Of a stretch of 64,000 bases of DNA, positions 33,578 through 42,398 are shown piece by piece. The first letter of the stretch is position 1. Each line of letters begins with the position of its first letter. This stretch comes from Beijerinckiaceae bacterium. GTDB lineage: Bacteria > Pseudomonadota > Alphaproteobacteria > Rhizobiales > Beijerinckiaceae. The stretch covers positions 62,001 through 126,000 of the forward strand of contig JAPZSB010000001.1 in the NCBI GenBank assembly GCA_027531565.1, read 5' to 3'. Below the pieces are notes generated by a model. The model was not told where the DNA came from. It did no database searches and was given only the letters and a program-made list of their open reading frames with translations. Position numbers and translations under genes: made by a program.

Positions 33578-35137
33578 ATGTCTACCGACAAGAACCGCGT
33601 CCTGATCTTCGACACCACCCTGCGCGATGGCGAGCAATGCCCCGGCGCCACCATGACCTTCGAGGAGAAGCTGGCCATTGCCGATTTCCTCGATGAAATG
33701 GGCGTCGACATCATCGAAGCCGGCTTCCCGATTGCCTCCGATGGCGATTTCGAGGCGGTTTCCGCCATTGCCAAGCGGGTGAAGAATGCGGTGGTTGCCG
33801 GCCTCAGCCGCGCGGCCTTCAAGGATATCGACCGGGCGGCCGAAGCCGTGAAGCATGCCCGCCGGCCGCGGATCCATACCTTCATCTCCACCTCGCCCGT
33901 GCATATGAAATACAAGCTCCAGAAGGAGCCGGATGCCGTGCTGCAGCTGGTGATCGACCAGTGCACCCGTGCCCGCAACCATGTCGAGGATGTCGAATGG
34001 TCGGCCGAGGATGCCACCCGCACCGAGCATGATTTTCTCTGCCGCTGTGTCGAGGCGGCGATCAAGGCCGGCGCGACGACGATCAACCTGCCCGATACGG
34101 TCGGCTATGCGACGCCGGACGAATATCGCGCGATGTTCGAGATGGTGATCAACCGCGTGCCGAATGCCGACAAGGCGATCTTCTCGGTGCATTGCCACAA
34201 TGATCTGGGCCTCGCCGTCGCCAATACCGTGGCGGGCCTGATGGGCGGCGCCCGGCAGGTGGAATGCACGATCAATGGCATCGGGGAGCGCGCCGGCAAT
34301 GCCGCGCTGGAAGAAGTGGTGATGGCCATCCGCACCCGGAATGATGCATTCCCCTTCCAGACCGGCATCGAGACGACCCTGCTCAACCGGGCCTCGAAGC
34401 TGGTTTCCGCGGCGACTTCGTTCCCCGTGCAGTACAACAAGGCGATTGTCGGCCGGAACGCCTTCGCCCATGAAAGCGGCATCCACCAGGACGGGATGCT
34501 GAAGAACAACCAGACCTACGAGATCATGACGCCTGAAACGGTGGGCGTGTCGAAGACCAGCCTCGTCATGGGCAAACATTCGGGCCGCAATGCCTTCCGC
34601 GACAAACTCAAGCAGCTGGGCTACGAACTGGCCGACAACCAGCTCGAGGATGCCTTCGTGCGGTTCAAGGCGCTGGCCGACCGCAAGAAGCACATCTACG
34701 ACGAGGATATCGAGGCGCTGGTCGACGAGAACATCGCCACCGCGCAGGACCGGGTGAAGGTGCTGAACCTGCTGGTCGTTGCGGGCACCAATGGCCCGCA
34801 ATCGGCCGTGCTGACGCTGGATATCGACGGCCAGCATCATACGCGGCAATCCACCGGGAACGGCCCGGTCGATGCCACGTTCAACGCCATCCACCAGATC
34901 ATCCCGCATCAGGCGAAGCTGGAGCTCTACCAGGTGCATGCGGTGACCGAGGGCACCGATGCGCAGGCGGAGGTCTCCGTCCGGCTCGCCGATGAGGATG
35001 GCCGGCTGGTCAATGGCCGCGCGGCCGATCCGGATACGCTGGTTGCTTCGGCCAAGGCCTATATCGCCGCGCTCAACAAGCTGACGAAGCAGCGGGCGGG
35101 CGATGCCCGCGTGCATGCGCAGCACGGCGCGGCCTGA
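33578..35137 (+). CDS. leuA: 2-Isopropylmalate synthase
   Basis: 519 residues. LeuA condenses acetyl-CoA with 2-oxoisovalerate, the committed step of leucine synthesis. The HMGL-like TIM barrel begins with VLIFDTTLRDGEQCPGATM and carries the metal-binding HCHNDLGLAVANTVAG; GERAGNAALEEVVMAI follows. A linker leads to the C-terminal LeuA allosteric dimer domain (about residues 375-505), which binds leucine. I chose the ATG at 33578 because AAAGGA is spaced correctly; in-frame ATGs at 33560 and 33524 lie upstream. It is preceded by a Leu-rich leader peptide. Confidence 0.97.
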   Translation: MSTDKNRVLIFDTTLRDGEQCPGATMTFEEKLAIADFLDEMGVDIIEAGFPIASDGDFEAVSAIAKRVKNAVVAGLSRAAFKDIDRAAEAVKHARRPRIHTFISTSPVHMKYKLQKEPDAVLQLVIDQCTRARNHVEDVEWSAEDATRTEHDFLCRCVEAAIKAGATTINLPDTVGYATPDEYRAMFEMVINRVPNADKAIFSVHCHNDLGLAVANTVAGLMGGARQVECTINGIGERAGNAALEEVVMAIRTRNDAFPFQTGIETTLLNRASKLVSAATSFPVQYNKAIVGRNAFAHESGIHQDGMLKNNQTYEIMTPETVGVSKTSLVMGKHSGRNAFRDKLKQLGYELADNQLEDAFVRFKALADRKKHIYDEDIEALVDENIATAQDRVKVLNLLVVAGTNGPQSAVLTLDIDGQHHTRQSTGNGPVDATFNAIHQIIPHQAKLELYQVHAVTEGTDAQAEVSVRLADEDGRLVNGRAADPDTLVASAKAYIAALNKLTKQRAGDARVHAQHGAA

Positions 35138-35152
35138 CCCTCGGGCCACGCC

Positions 35153-36082
35153 ATGCGCCTCGGGGTTGATCTCGGCGGAACCAAGATCGAGATCATCGCG
35201 ATCAACGGGACCGGCGGCGAGCAGCTTCGCCGCCGGATCACCACGCCGCGCGGGCGCTATGAAGGGATCGTCGAGGCGGTTGCCGGGCTCGTGCGGCAGG
35301 CCGAAGCCGAGCTTGCCGCGGCGGGCCATGCCGGGCCGCACAGCCTCGGCATCGGCATGCCCGGCTCGATCTCGCCCTTCACCGAGACATGCGTGAACTC
35401 CAACTCCACCGAGCTGAATGGCCGGCCATTCCATCTCGACCTGCAGGCCGCGCTGGGCCGCGAGATCCGGTTCTCCAACGATGCCAATTGCCTCGCCGTT
35501 TCGGAAGCCGTGGATGGTGCGGGGGCAGGCGCCCGGGTCGTCTTTGCCGCGATCCTCGGGACGGGCTGCGGCGCCGGGATCGCGCTCGATGGCCGCGCCT
35601 GGGACGGCCCGCACCGGATTGCCGGCGAATTCGGGCATAACCCGCTACCCTGGCCCAGCGTCGAGGAAGTTACCACCGCGCCGCCCTGCTATTGCGGCAG
35701 GCATGGCTGCCTCGAGACCTGGATTTCGGGCACCGGATTCCAGAACGATTTTGCCCGTGCCACCGGCGAGAGCCGGCGGGGCGATGCGATCATCGCCGCG
35801 ATGCGGGCCGGCGAACCGGCCGCGACGGCCGCGTTCGAGCGCTATCTCGACCGGCTCGGCCGGGCGCTCGCCCATGTCTGCAACCTGCTTGACCCGGACG
35901 TGATCGTGCTCGGCGGCGGGATGAGCAACGTGCCGGAACTGTATCCGCGGCTCCCCGGGGCCATCACGCCCCATCTCTTTGCCGAGCGCTTCATCACCCC
36001 GATCCGCCCGGCGCGGCATGGCGATTCCTCGGGCGTGCGCGGTGCCGCGTGGCTGTGGCCGCCGGATGGAACAGGCGGTTGA
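35153..36082 (+). CDS. ROK family sugar kinase
   Basis: 309 residues. The ATP phosphate-binding motif LGVDLGGTKIEI is at the N terminus, the ROK signature region spans GAGAGARVVFAAILGTGCGAGI, and a zinc site is seen as CYCGRHGCLE. The catalytic Asp is in FSNDANCLA. Members phosphorylate fructose, mannose, glucose or N-acetyl sugars; the Cys motif and length fit fructokinase/N-acetylglucosamine kinase enzymes. It starts 15 nt after leuA, so it is probably co-transcribed, though no metabolic link is obvious. Confidence 0.9.
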   Translation: MRLGVDLGGTKIEIIAINGTGGEQLRRRITTPRGRYEGIVEAVAGLVRQAEAELAAAGHAGPHSLGIGMPGSISPFTETCVNSNSTELNGRPFHLDLQAALGREIRFSNDANCLAVSEAVDGAGAGARVVFAAILGTGCGAGIALDGRAWDGPHRIAGEFGHNPLPWPSVEEVTTAPPCYCGRHGCLETWISGTGFQNDFARATGESRRGDAIIAAMRAGEPAATAAFERYLDRLGRALAHVCNLLDPDVIVLGGGMSNVPELYPRLPGAITPHLFAERFITPIRPARHGDSSGVRGAAWLWPPDGTGG

Positions 36083-36153
36083 TTGTGGCGCGCGCGCCAT
36101 AGCGCGCGGATGGGTCCCCTTTTATGGTCTCGCCGATATCGACGGGGGTTTCC

Positions 36154-36663
36154 ATGAGTGCACGATCACGTTTTCTGCGGCTGCTGCCCTGCGCCGCCCT
36201 GCTGGCTGTCGGCGGCTGCGCCACGGTGACACGCGGAACGACCAGCCAGATCCAGATTGAATCCGAGCCGTCCGGCGCCAGCGTCGAGACGTCGCTCAAC
36301 CATCAATGCACAACACCGTGCACGATCACGGTTTCGCGCAAGGAAGAATTCTCGGTCGTCTTCAAGCTGCCCGGCTATCAGGACCAGACCGTGTTCGTGA
36401 GCACGCGGATCGCCGGTTCCGGCGCGGCCGGGTTTGTCGGCAATGCCGTGGTCGGCGGTGTCGTGGGCATGGGCGTGGATGCCGTCAGCGGCTCCACGCT
36501 CGAACATACGCCCAACCCGGTCAAGGCGATGATGCAGAAGATCGAGGCGCCGAAGCCCGAGCCGCGGCCCGCCCGCAAGCGCGCGCCGAAGCAGGCCGGT
36601 CTCGCGCCGGCCGGAGGCCCGGGTGAGGATGCGGGCGAGATCGCCGCGTCCCGCGAGGGCTGA
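36154..36663 (+). CDS. Lipoprotein with PEGA-like domain
   Basis: 169 residues from ATG 36154, SD GGGGG. The signal RLLPCAALLAVGGCATVTRG has a lipobox ending GGC. The following SEPSGASVETSLNHQCTTPCTITVSRKEEFSVVFKLPGYQDQ resembles the PEGA surface motif (a beta-domain after 'P-G-A-x-V'). A Gly/Ala/Val-rich hydrophobic segment (about residues 90-110) and a basic Pro-rich tail follow. Probably outer-membrane-anchored; role unknown. Confidence 0.78.
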   Translation: MSARSRFLRLLPCAALLAVGGCATVTRGTTSQIQIESEPSGASVETSLNHQCTTPCTITVSRKEEFSVVFKLPGYQDQTVFVSTRIAGSGAAGFVGNAVVGGVVGMGVDAVSGSTLEHTPNPVKAMMQKIEAPKPEPRPARKRAPKQAGLAPAGGPGEDAGEIAASREG

Positions 36664-36730
36664 ACGGGAAACACGCGCGGTGACGGGCGTGGACCAGCCG
36701 GTTCTTCATGCCTGCCCATTCTTTGCGCTT

Positions 36731-36759
36731 GCCAAGCTTCCGGCGATACGGTATCGAAC
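36731..36759 (+). promoter_or_regulatory. Predicted tRNA-Lys promoter
   Basis: TTGCCA (36731-36736) and TATCGA (36754-36759) are 17 nt apart, about 45 nt upstream of the tRNA. A CGCGGG/CCCGCG hairpin (36770-36784) lies between them and the tRNA, within the presumed 5' leader. Confidence 0.45.
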
Positions 36760-36804
36760 CGGCCTCGCGCGGGTTTCCCGCGCGTTGCCTTTTTCGGAAG
36801 GCTT

Positions 36805-36880
<76 letters not shown>

Positions 36881-36916
36881 TTTCTCCAGATCATCCGGTT
36901 CCTGCCCGCCGCCCTT

Positions 36917-37168
36917 TCATTGCTGCGGGCCTCTGGCCTGTCCGTGCGTGTCGCGGGTCAGTGCATAGGCGAGTTTCTGGATCAGCGGCGCGGCGAAGAC
37001 CACCAGCGGCAGCATGGTGAGCCAGGCGATGCCCCAGGCGGTCAGCCAGGCCGGCCAGAAACCGCCCGTGGCCCAGAAGGGCAGGCTGGCAATGCCGGAG
37101 GCGACCCCCGAGGTCAGCCCGGATTGCAGGACACCATAGACGAGATGCACATAGCGGCGCGGGAACAT
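36917..37168 (-). CDS. DUF2798 family membrane protein
   Basis: 83 residues, two hydrophobic helices (about residues 6-30 and 40-65). It begins MFPRRYVHLVYGVLQSGLTS and contains WLTAWGIAWLTMLPLVVFAAP, which matches the DUF2798 pattern. No function is known to me. It lies downstream of the tRNA gene on the opposite strand, and the 164 nt before it (37169-37332) contain the porin terminator. Confidence 0.8.
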   Translation of the reverse strand: MFPRRYVHLVYGVLQSGLTSGVASGIASLPFWATGGFWPAWLTAWGIAWLTMLPLVVFAAPLIQKLAYALTRDTHGQARGPQQ

Positions 37169-37283
37169 GGCAGGCCTCCTGCCGGGATGGCCAGCAAACC
37201 GCGCACCAACCCGGAATGCCAGCGCCAGCCCGATCCATCACGGCCCGGCCTGCTTGCTGCACTTCCCTGCGGATGCATGCAAC

Positions 37284-37309
37284 AAAAAACCCCGGCCGGA
37301 GCCGGGGTT
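37284..37309 (-). terminator. Terminator of the porin gene
   Basis: Read on the minus strand, AACCCCGGC and GCCGGGGTT pair perfectly around TCCG and are followed by a run of Ts (plus-strand AAAAAA at 37284-37289). Confidence 0.85.
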
Positions 37310-37332
37310 GGTCTTCGCGCGGTTCCGTCCGA

Positions 37333-37995
37333 TCAGAACTTGTAGTTCACACCGGCGCGGAGGATATGGCCGTTGGCGTTGGCGCCAAGGTTCCCGGCCG
37401 AATTGTAGGTCTGGCGGGCGAAATCGTAATAGAGGTATTCGCCCTTGACCGAGATGTTGCGGGTCAGCGCCGCTTCGACGCCGGCACCGAGGGTCCAGCC
37501 CGCGCGGAGATCCGAGCCGGAGAGGGCGCCGGCCGAATGGCGGATGTCGGCGACGGCCAGACCGCCGGTGACATACGGCATGATCCGGTCGAACGAGTAG
37601 CCAAGGCGGCCACGCAGCGTGCCGAACGAACGGATCTTGGTCTGGCAGCCCGGAGCCGCGCAGTTCAGGGCAGACGAGCCTTCGAGGTTCGACCAGGCAT
37701 AGTCACCTTCGAGACCGGCAACGAAATTGCCGATCTGGTGATTGTAGCCGACCGTGCCGCCGACGAGACCGCCGGTCAGGTCGATCGAACCCGAGCGCAG
37801 CGCGCCGTTGGTGTGGCGGCTGTCGCCGCCGAAGGCGCCGCCGCCCTGGATGCCGACATAGAAGCCGGTCCAGTTATACTGCGCCATCACCGGCAGGGCC
37901 GCCGGCGGGGGCGACTTGCGGGTGGCGAGGTCGGCCGCCTGGGCCGAGGCCATCGCGCCAGCCAGCAGCGTGGTCGCAAGCAGAATCTTTTTCAT
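37333..37995 (-). CDS. Outer membrane beta-barrel protein, Omp25/Omp31-like
   Basis: 220 residues from the ATG at 37995 (MKKILLATTLLAGAMASAQA signal, SD GGAG). The mature protein starts ADLATRKSPPPA, then YNWTGFYVGIQGGGAFGG, the typical start of Omp25/31/RopB proteins. Alternating beta strands follow and the C terminus is HILRAGVNYKF, ending in Phe as expected for a barrel protein. Abundant outer-membrane protein of rhizobia and brucellae. Longer in-frame starts upstream lack SD and signal order. Its 5' region shares the AT-rich spacer with the divergent glycosyltransferase gene. Confidence 0.92.
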   Translation of the reverse strand: MKKILLATTLLAGAMASAQAADLATRKSPPPAALPVMAQYNWTGFYVGIQGGGAFGGDSRHTNGALRSGSIDLTGGLVGGTVGYNHQIGNFVAGLEGDYAWSNLEGSSALNCAAPGCQTKIRSFGTLRGRLGYSFDRIMPYVTGGLAVADIRHSAGALSGSDLRAGWTLGAGVEAALTRNISVKGEYLYYDFARQTYNSAGNLGANANGHILRAGVNYKF

Positions 37996-38110
37996 GGGAA
38001 CTCCTTCCATAAGACAAATCCGTCTGGCTGCAGCAAGTAGGACGAATGCATCGTTGTGTCTGTAGCTTTCAGGTAACAATAGGTTTGCCATTTGTAGTCA
38101 GCTCTGGGCT

Positions 38111-38190
38111 GAATTGTGGCGAATTGTGGCAAGAGGACATTCATGATTTCTGAAACGTTAACTTTGGCGAACTGACGGCAGAATTATGGC
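38111..38190. repeat. Repeated 10-bp motif GAATT(G/A)TGGC in the porin/glycosyltransferase spacer
   Basis: GAATTGTGGC occurs in tandem at 38111-38120 and 38121-38130, and GAATTATGGC at 38181-38190. The copies are 10 and 60 bp apart, all multiples of about one helical turn. The spacer (37996-38294, 299 bp) is AT-rich and probably holds promoters for both divergent genes; I could not assign -35/-10 pairs with confidence. The repeats look like binding sites for a regulator, but none is identified. Confidence 0.5.
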
Positions 38191-38294
38191 AAACAAATCG
38201 TAAATTCCTCGAATACCAATCTATTCAAACTATTGGATTAACTGAATCGCGAGGGTTGTCGACTAGCGTCCGCGCCAGAAGGTGGAGTTTGGGC

Positions 38295-39770
38295 ATGTCG
38301 CTGGATTTGACGGAGCGCGAAGGACCGGGGGTGACGCTGTCGGACCGCATGGCTGGCTGGATCCGGCGGGCCTCGAAGCAGAAGATCATCGGTCTGGTGC
38401 TGATCTTCGACATCATGACCCTTGTCGGCTGCGGCCTGTGGAGCGCCATGGCCTTCCTGCCGGCCAGTTTCGGCGGGGATGGCACGGCCTTTCTCCTCAT
38501 CGCCTCGGTGACCGGACTGACGGTCTATTTCCTGCAACGGCTCTGGGGCTACACGCTCGCCGCGCTGGCCATGCTGCCCCGGCAGATCAAATCGGTGATC
38601 TATGCCCTTGGCGGGGCCTTCGTGGTGATGACGGGGCTGCTCTTCCTGATCGGCTTCGACATCATGGCCCTGCGCCTGTGGCTTCTGGGCTGGCTGCTTT
38701 TCAGTCTCGTGCTGCTGGTCTTCTTCCGCTTGCTGGCGTCGGTGGCGATTTCCGATGCCGAGATGCGCGGCGATCTCGCGCGGCGCGCGGTGATTGTCGG
38801 CGGCGGCAAGCCGGCCGAGGACCTGATCCGCCGGCTCTCGCGCTCGGGTAACCGCGCCATCCGCATTCTCGGCGTCTTCGATGACCGGGGAGGCGAACGC
38901 TCGCCCGATGCCGTGGACGTGTACCGGAAGATCGGCACCTTCGACGAGCTTGAGGCCTATTGCCGCGAACAGGCGGTCGACCTGCTGATCATCGCCCTGC
39001 CGGCGACGGCCGAGGAGCGCATCCTCCACCTCGTCAAGAAGCTGTGGCAACTGCCGATCGATGTCCGCATTGCCGCCCATGCCTCGCGGCTGAAGCTGTC
39101 GAAACGCGCCTATACCTATATCGGCGACGTGCCGTTCCTGGCCGTGTTCGACCGCCCGCTCTCGGACTGGAACTCGGCGCTCAAGGCGATGTTCGACCGG
39201 GTGGTGGCGGCGCTGGCGCTGGTGCTCCTTTCGCCACTGATGCTGGTGGTCGCGCTTGCGGTGAAACTGGAATCCAAAGGGCCGATCCTCTTCCGCCAGC
39301 AGCGCTACGGGTTCAACAACAACATCATCGGCGTGCTGAAATTCCGGTCGATGTATACCGACCGGACCGACGCCCATGGTGCGAAGCAGGTGACCAAGGG
39401 CGATCCGCGCGTCACGCGTGTCGGGCGGTTCATCCGCAAGACCTCGATCGACGAGTTGCCGCAGCTGATCAACGTGCTGCGCGGCGAGCTGTCGCTGGTC
39501 GGGCCGCGGCCGCATGCCACCCAGTCCAAGGCGGCGAACCAGCTCTACCAGGATGTGGTCGATGGCTATTATGCCCGCCATCGCATGAAGCCGGGCATTA
39601 CCGGCTGGGCCCAGATCAATGGCTGGCGCGGCGAGACGGATACGCTCGAGAAGATCGAGCGGCGCGTCGAACATGACCTCTACTATATCGAGAACTGGTC
39701 GCTGCCACTCGATCTCTACATCCTCGCGATGACCCCGCTCTCGCTGTTCAATACCAAGAACGCCTACTGA
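38295..39770 (+). CDS. Exopolysaccharide-initiating sugar phosphotransferase (undecaprenyl-phosphate, WcaJ/Pss type)
   Basis: 491 residues from ATG 38295 (MSLDLTEREGPGVTL). The N-terminal half has about four membrane helices and a CoA-binding-like Rossmann segment (AVIVGGGKPAEDLIRRL). One further helix (about residues 290-315) leads into the bacterial sugar transferase domain, KRLYDxxxA-like KAMFDRVVAALALVLLSPL, then GPILFRQQRYGFNNN, KFRSMYTDRTD, KTSIDELPQLINVLRGELSLVGPRPH. It transfers a hexose-1-phosphate to the lipid carrier. No other polysaccharide gene is close by, so it appears as a lone initiating enzyme. Confidence 0.93.
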   Translation: MSLDLTEREGPGVTLSDRMAGWIRRASKQKIIGLVLIFDIMTLVGCGLWSAMAFLPASFGGDGTAFLLIASVTGLTVYFLQRLWGYTLAALAMLPRQIKSVIYALGGAFVVMTGLLFLIGFDIMALRLWLLGWLLFSLVLLVFFRLLASVAISDAEMRGDLARRAVIVGGGKPAEDLIRRLSRSGNRAIRILGVFDDRGGERSPDAVDVYRKIGTFDELEAYCREQAVDLLIIALPATAEERILHLVKKLWQLPIDVRIAAHASRLKLSKRAYTYIGDVPFLAVFDRPLSDWNSALKAMFDRVVAALALVLLSPLMLVVALAVKLESKGPILFRQQRYGFNNNIIGVLKFRSMYTDRTDAHGAKQVTKGDPRVTRVGRFIRKTSIDELPQLINVLRGELSLVGPRPHATQSKAANQLYQDVVDGYYARHRMKPGITGWAQINGWRGETDTLEKIERRVEHDLYYIENWSLPLDLYILAMTPLSLFNTKNAY

Positions 39771-39873
39771 GTGCGCGCCCGCGCCCGGCAGGAGCTGCCA
39801 TTGTGCGCTGACGCACTGCCGGCCGGGCCGGGAGCGGTCAGGATGGCTGCTCCTGAAAAGCCGGGGGCACATC

Positions 39874-40680
39874 ATGCATCTTGACGTCTGGGGCGCACGT
39901 GGATCGCACCCCGCCTCCGGAATGGCCTTCAGCCAGTTCGGCCACCATACGGCCTGCCTCTCGGTCCGCTCCGGCGATCACCTGCTGGTGCTGGATGCCG
40001 GAACGGGTGCCGCCGCGCTGGCCCGGGCGCTGGAGGCGAGCCCGCCGCGCGCGGTCGACATCCTGCTCAGCCATTTCCACCATGATCACGTGATGGGCCT
40101 TCCCTACCTGCTGATGAGCCTGCCGCGGGACACAGCCCTGCGCATCCATGCCGCTCCCGAGGGCTCGCCCGGGCTCGAGGCGCTGGTGGCGGCCATCCTG
40201 TCGCCGCCGTATTTCCCGGCCGGCATTGCCGGCATTCTCGGTCGGACGGCCTGCCGCGAGCATCGGGCCGGCGCGGCGTTCGAGGCCGGCGGCCTGGAGG
40301 TGTGCACCCACCCGCTGGAGCATCCCGGCGGGTCCACCGCCTTCCGGGTCTCGGATGGCGCGCGCTCCTTCGTCTACGCGACGGATCTCGAACAGCCGGA
40401 ACAGCCGGATGCGGCGTGGATCGCCTTCGCGCGCGGCGCTGACCTTCTGGTGCATGATACGATGTTCACCGAAATGGAATGGGAGACCCGGCGCGGCTGG
40501 GGCCATGCCACGATCGAGGGCGCGCTGCAGCTGGCGGATGCGGCCGGCGTGTTGCGCCTGGTCGGGTTCCATCACAACCCGGTCCATGATGATGAACTGA
40601 TGGTCCTGCGCGAACGGGAGCTTGTGCGCCGGCGCCCGGGATCGGGCCTCGCGCGGGAAGGGGAGTCCCTCTCCGTCTGA
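39874..40680 (+). CDS. MBL-fold metallo-hydrolase
   Basis: 268 residues. The metal-binding motif HFHHDH is at residues 67-72, followed by further ligands in CTHPLEHPGG and YATDLEQPEQ and the C-terminal GFHHNPVHDD. The start, LDVWGARGSHP, resembles MBL proteins fused to signalling systems and cyclic-nucleotide-phosphodiesterase-like members. Substrate is unknown. It stands alone between the glycosyltransferase and the TRAP operon. Confidence 0.87.
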   Translation: MHLDVWGARGSHPASGMAFSQFGHHTACLSVRSGDHLLVLDAGTGAAALARALEASPPRAVDILLSHFHHDHVMGLPYLLMSLPRDTALRIHAAPEGSPGLEALVAAILSPPYFPAGIAGILGRTACREHRAGAAFEAGGLEVCTHPLEHPGGSTAFRVSDGARSFVYATDLEQPEQPDAAWIAFARGADLLVHDTMFTEMEWETRRGWGHATIEGALQLADAAGVLRLVGFHHNPVHDDELMVLRERELVRRRPGSGLAREGESLSV

Positions 40681-40823
40681 CGCCAGTGGCGATTCCCGGA
40701 CATGCGAACAAAAGCCCGGAGAATGGTCGAAAGGGCTTGCCTAATGCGCGTGTTCCGGCTTCATTCCGGGGCAAGCGAGCGGGTCAGTCTCGCATGCAAC
40801 CAATTCCGGGAGGGAGTTTCGAC

Positions 40824-41870
40824 ATGATTGATCGTCGTCAGGCCATGCGCCTTGCGGCCCTGGGCGTTGCCGCCCCGGCCGTTCTCCGAGTCACGCGGGC
40901 CAATGCCGCCGAAGTGACGCTGAAGATGCATCACTTCCTGCCTCCGGTGTCGAACGGGCATGCCCGGTTCCTGAAGCCCTGGGCGGACAAGGTCGCCGCC
41001 GAATCGAACGGCCGCATCAAGATCGACATCTTCCCGTCGATGCAGCTCGGCGGGGCGCCGCCGCAGCTTTTCGATCAAGCGCGCGACGGCGTGGCCGATC
41101 TCGTCTGGACGCTGCCGGGCAACACGCCGGGTCGTTTTCCGGGGATCGAGACGTTCGAGCTGCCCTTCGTTCCGGCCAAGAGCGCGCTGCCGAATTCGAT
41201 CGCGCTGCAGAAATTCGCCGACCAGTATCTCAAGGACGAGTTCAAGGAAGTCCATCCGATCTGCTTCTGGTCGCATGATCACGGGTTGATCCACACCAAC
41301 AAGCCGGTCGCCAGGATGGAAGACCTGGCGGGGCTCAAGATCCGCTTCCCGACCCGCCTGGCCGGCGAGGCGCTCAAGGCGCTCGGCGCCACCGCGGTCG
41401 GGATGCCGATCCCGCAGGTTCCGGAAAGCCTCGCCCAGCGCGTCATCGATGGCTGCGTGGTGCCGTGGGAAGTGGTGCCGGCGATCAAGGTGCATGAACT
41501 GGTCAAGAACCATCTCGAGATTCCCGGCTCGCCGACCTTCTATGTCGCGACTTTCGTGCTCGCCATGAACAAGGCGAAGTACCAAGCGATGCCGGCGGAT
41601 CTCCGTGCCATCATCGACAAGAATTCCGGTGACGTTGCCGCGCGCATGGCCGGCAAGGTCTGGGATGACCAGGCCATCGCGGTGTCGGACATGGTCCGCA
41701 AGCGCGGCAACACGATCACCACGCTGTCCGTCGAGGAGAATATCCGCTGGCGCAAGGCGGTCGAGCCGGTGCGCGAAGCCTGGCTGAAGGGCATGAAGGA
41801 CAAGGGCCTCGATGGCGGCAAGCTCCTTGCGGCGGCCGAATCCATGATCGCCGAAGCTGCCCGCGCATGA
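40824..41870 (+). CDS. TRAP transporter substrate-binding protein, DctP family
   Basis: 348 residues from ATG 40824 (SD GGGAGGGAG). The signal MIDRRQAMRLAALGVAAPA has an RR pair compatible with Tat export. Motif RFPTRLAGEALKALGA carries the conserved Arg that binds the carboxylate in this family. A DctQ and a DctM gene follow, making a complete transporter. The ligand is probably an organic acid, but the exact type is not determinable. Confidence 0.93.
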   Translation: MIDRRQAMRLAALGVAAPAVLRVTRANAAEVTLKMHHFLPPVSNGHARFLKPWADKVAAESNGRIKIDIFPSMQLGGAPPQLFDQARDGVADLVWTLPGNTPGRFPGIETFELPFVPAKSALPNSIALQKFADQYLKDEFKEVHPICFWSHDHGLIHTNKPVARMEDLAGLKIRFPTRLAGEALKALGATAVGMPIPQVPESLAQRVIDGCVVPWEVVPAIKVHELVKNHLEIPGSPTFYVATFVLAMNKAKYQAMPADLRAIIDKNSGDVAARMAGKVWDDQAIAVSDMVRKRGNTITTLSVEENIRWRKAVEPVREAWLKGMKDKGLDGGKLLAAAESMIAEAARA

Positions 41871-42394
41871 GCGTCGACGCGGAAGCGCCGGCTCCGGCCG
41901 GCGCACCCGATTCGCGGATCGGAAACGTCGCGGCCTATGTCGCCATGGCGGGCGGGCTGCTCTCTGTCGGTCTCGCGCTGATGGTCGTGACCAGCGTCAC
42001 CCTGCGCTCGCGCTGGGTTGGCGGTGCCGGCGTGCCCGGTGATTTCGAGCTTGCGCAGATGCTGACGGCGGTTTCGGTGTTCTGCTTCCTGCCCTTCTGC
42101 CAGGCGCGGAAGGGCCATGTCATTGTCGATGCCGCCTCGCAGAAATGGTCTCCGCTCTGGCGGGCGCGGGTCGATGCGGTATGGGAAATCGTCGCCGGCC
42201 TCGCGCTGGGTCTCATGGCATGGCAGCTCGGGCAGGGTGCACTCGGCATGGTGCAGTCCGGGACGCGCTCGATGGTTCTCGGGCTGCCGCTGGCCCCGGC
42301 GGTCTGGACCTGCACGGCCCTTTGCGGCTTCCTGGCCGGACTGGCGCTCTGGCGCGGGCTGACCGGGCTCCTTTCCTCCGCCAGCGCACGGTGA
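41867..42394 (+). CDS. TRAP transporter small permease, DctQ family
   Basis: 175 residues with four predicted membrane helices. The pattern RSRWVGGAGVPGDFELAQML and PFCQARKGHVIVDAA is typical of DctQ. The start overlaps the dctP stop (ATGA) by 4 nt, and dctM begins 4 nt after its stop. Confidence 0.9.
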   Translation: MSVDAEAPAPAGAPDSRIGNVAAYVAMAGGLLSVGLALMVVTSVTLRSRWVGGAGVPGDFELAQMLTAVSVFCFLPFCQARKGHVIVDAASQKWSPLWRARVDAVWEIVAGLALGLMAWQLGQGALGMVQSGTRSMVLGLPLAPAVWTCTALCGFLAGLALWRGLTGLLSSASAR

Positions 42395-42398
42395 CAGC

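Noticed and set aside
33452-35638. A 728-codon minus-strand frame opposite leuA and the ROK kinase
   Set aside because: It spans two convincing plus-strand genes and has no recognisable motif; typical of high-G+C antisense frames.
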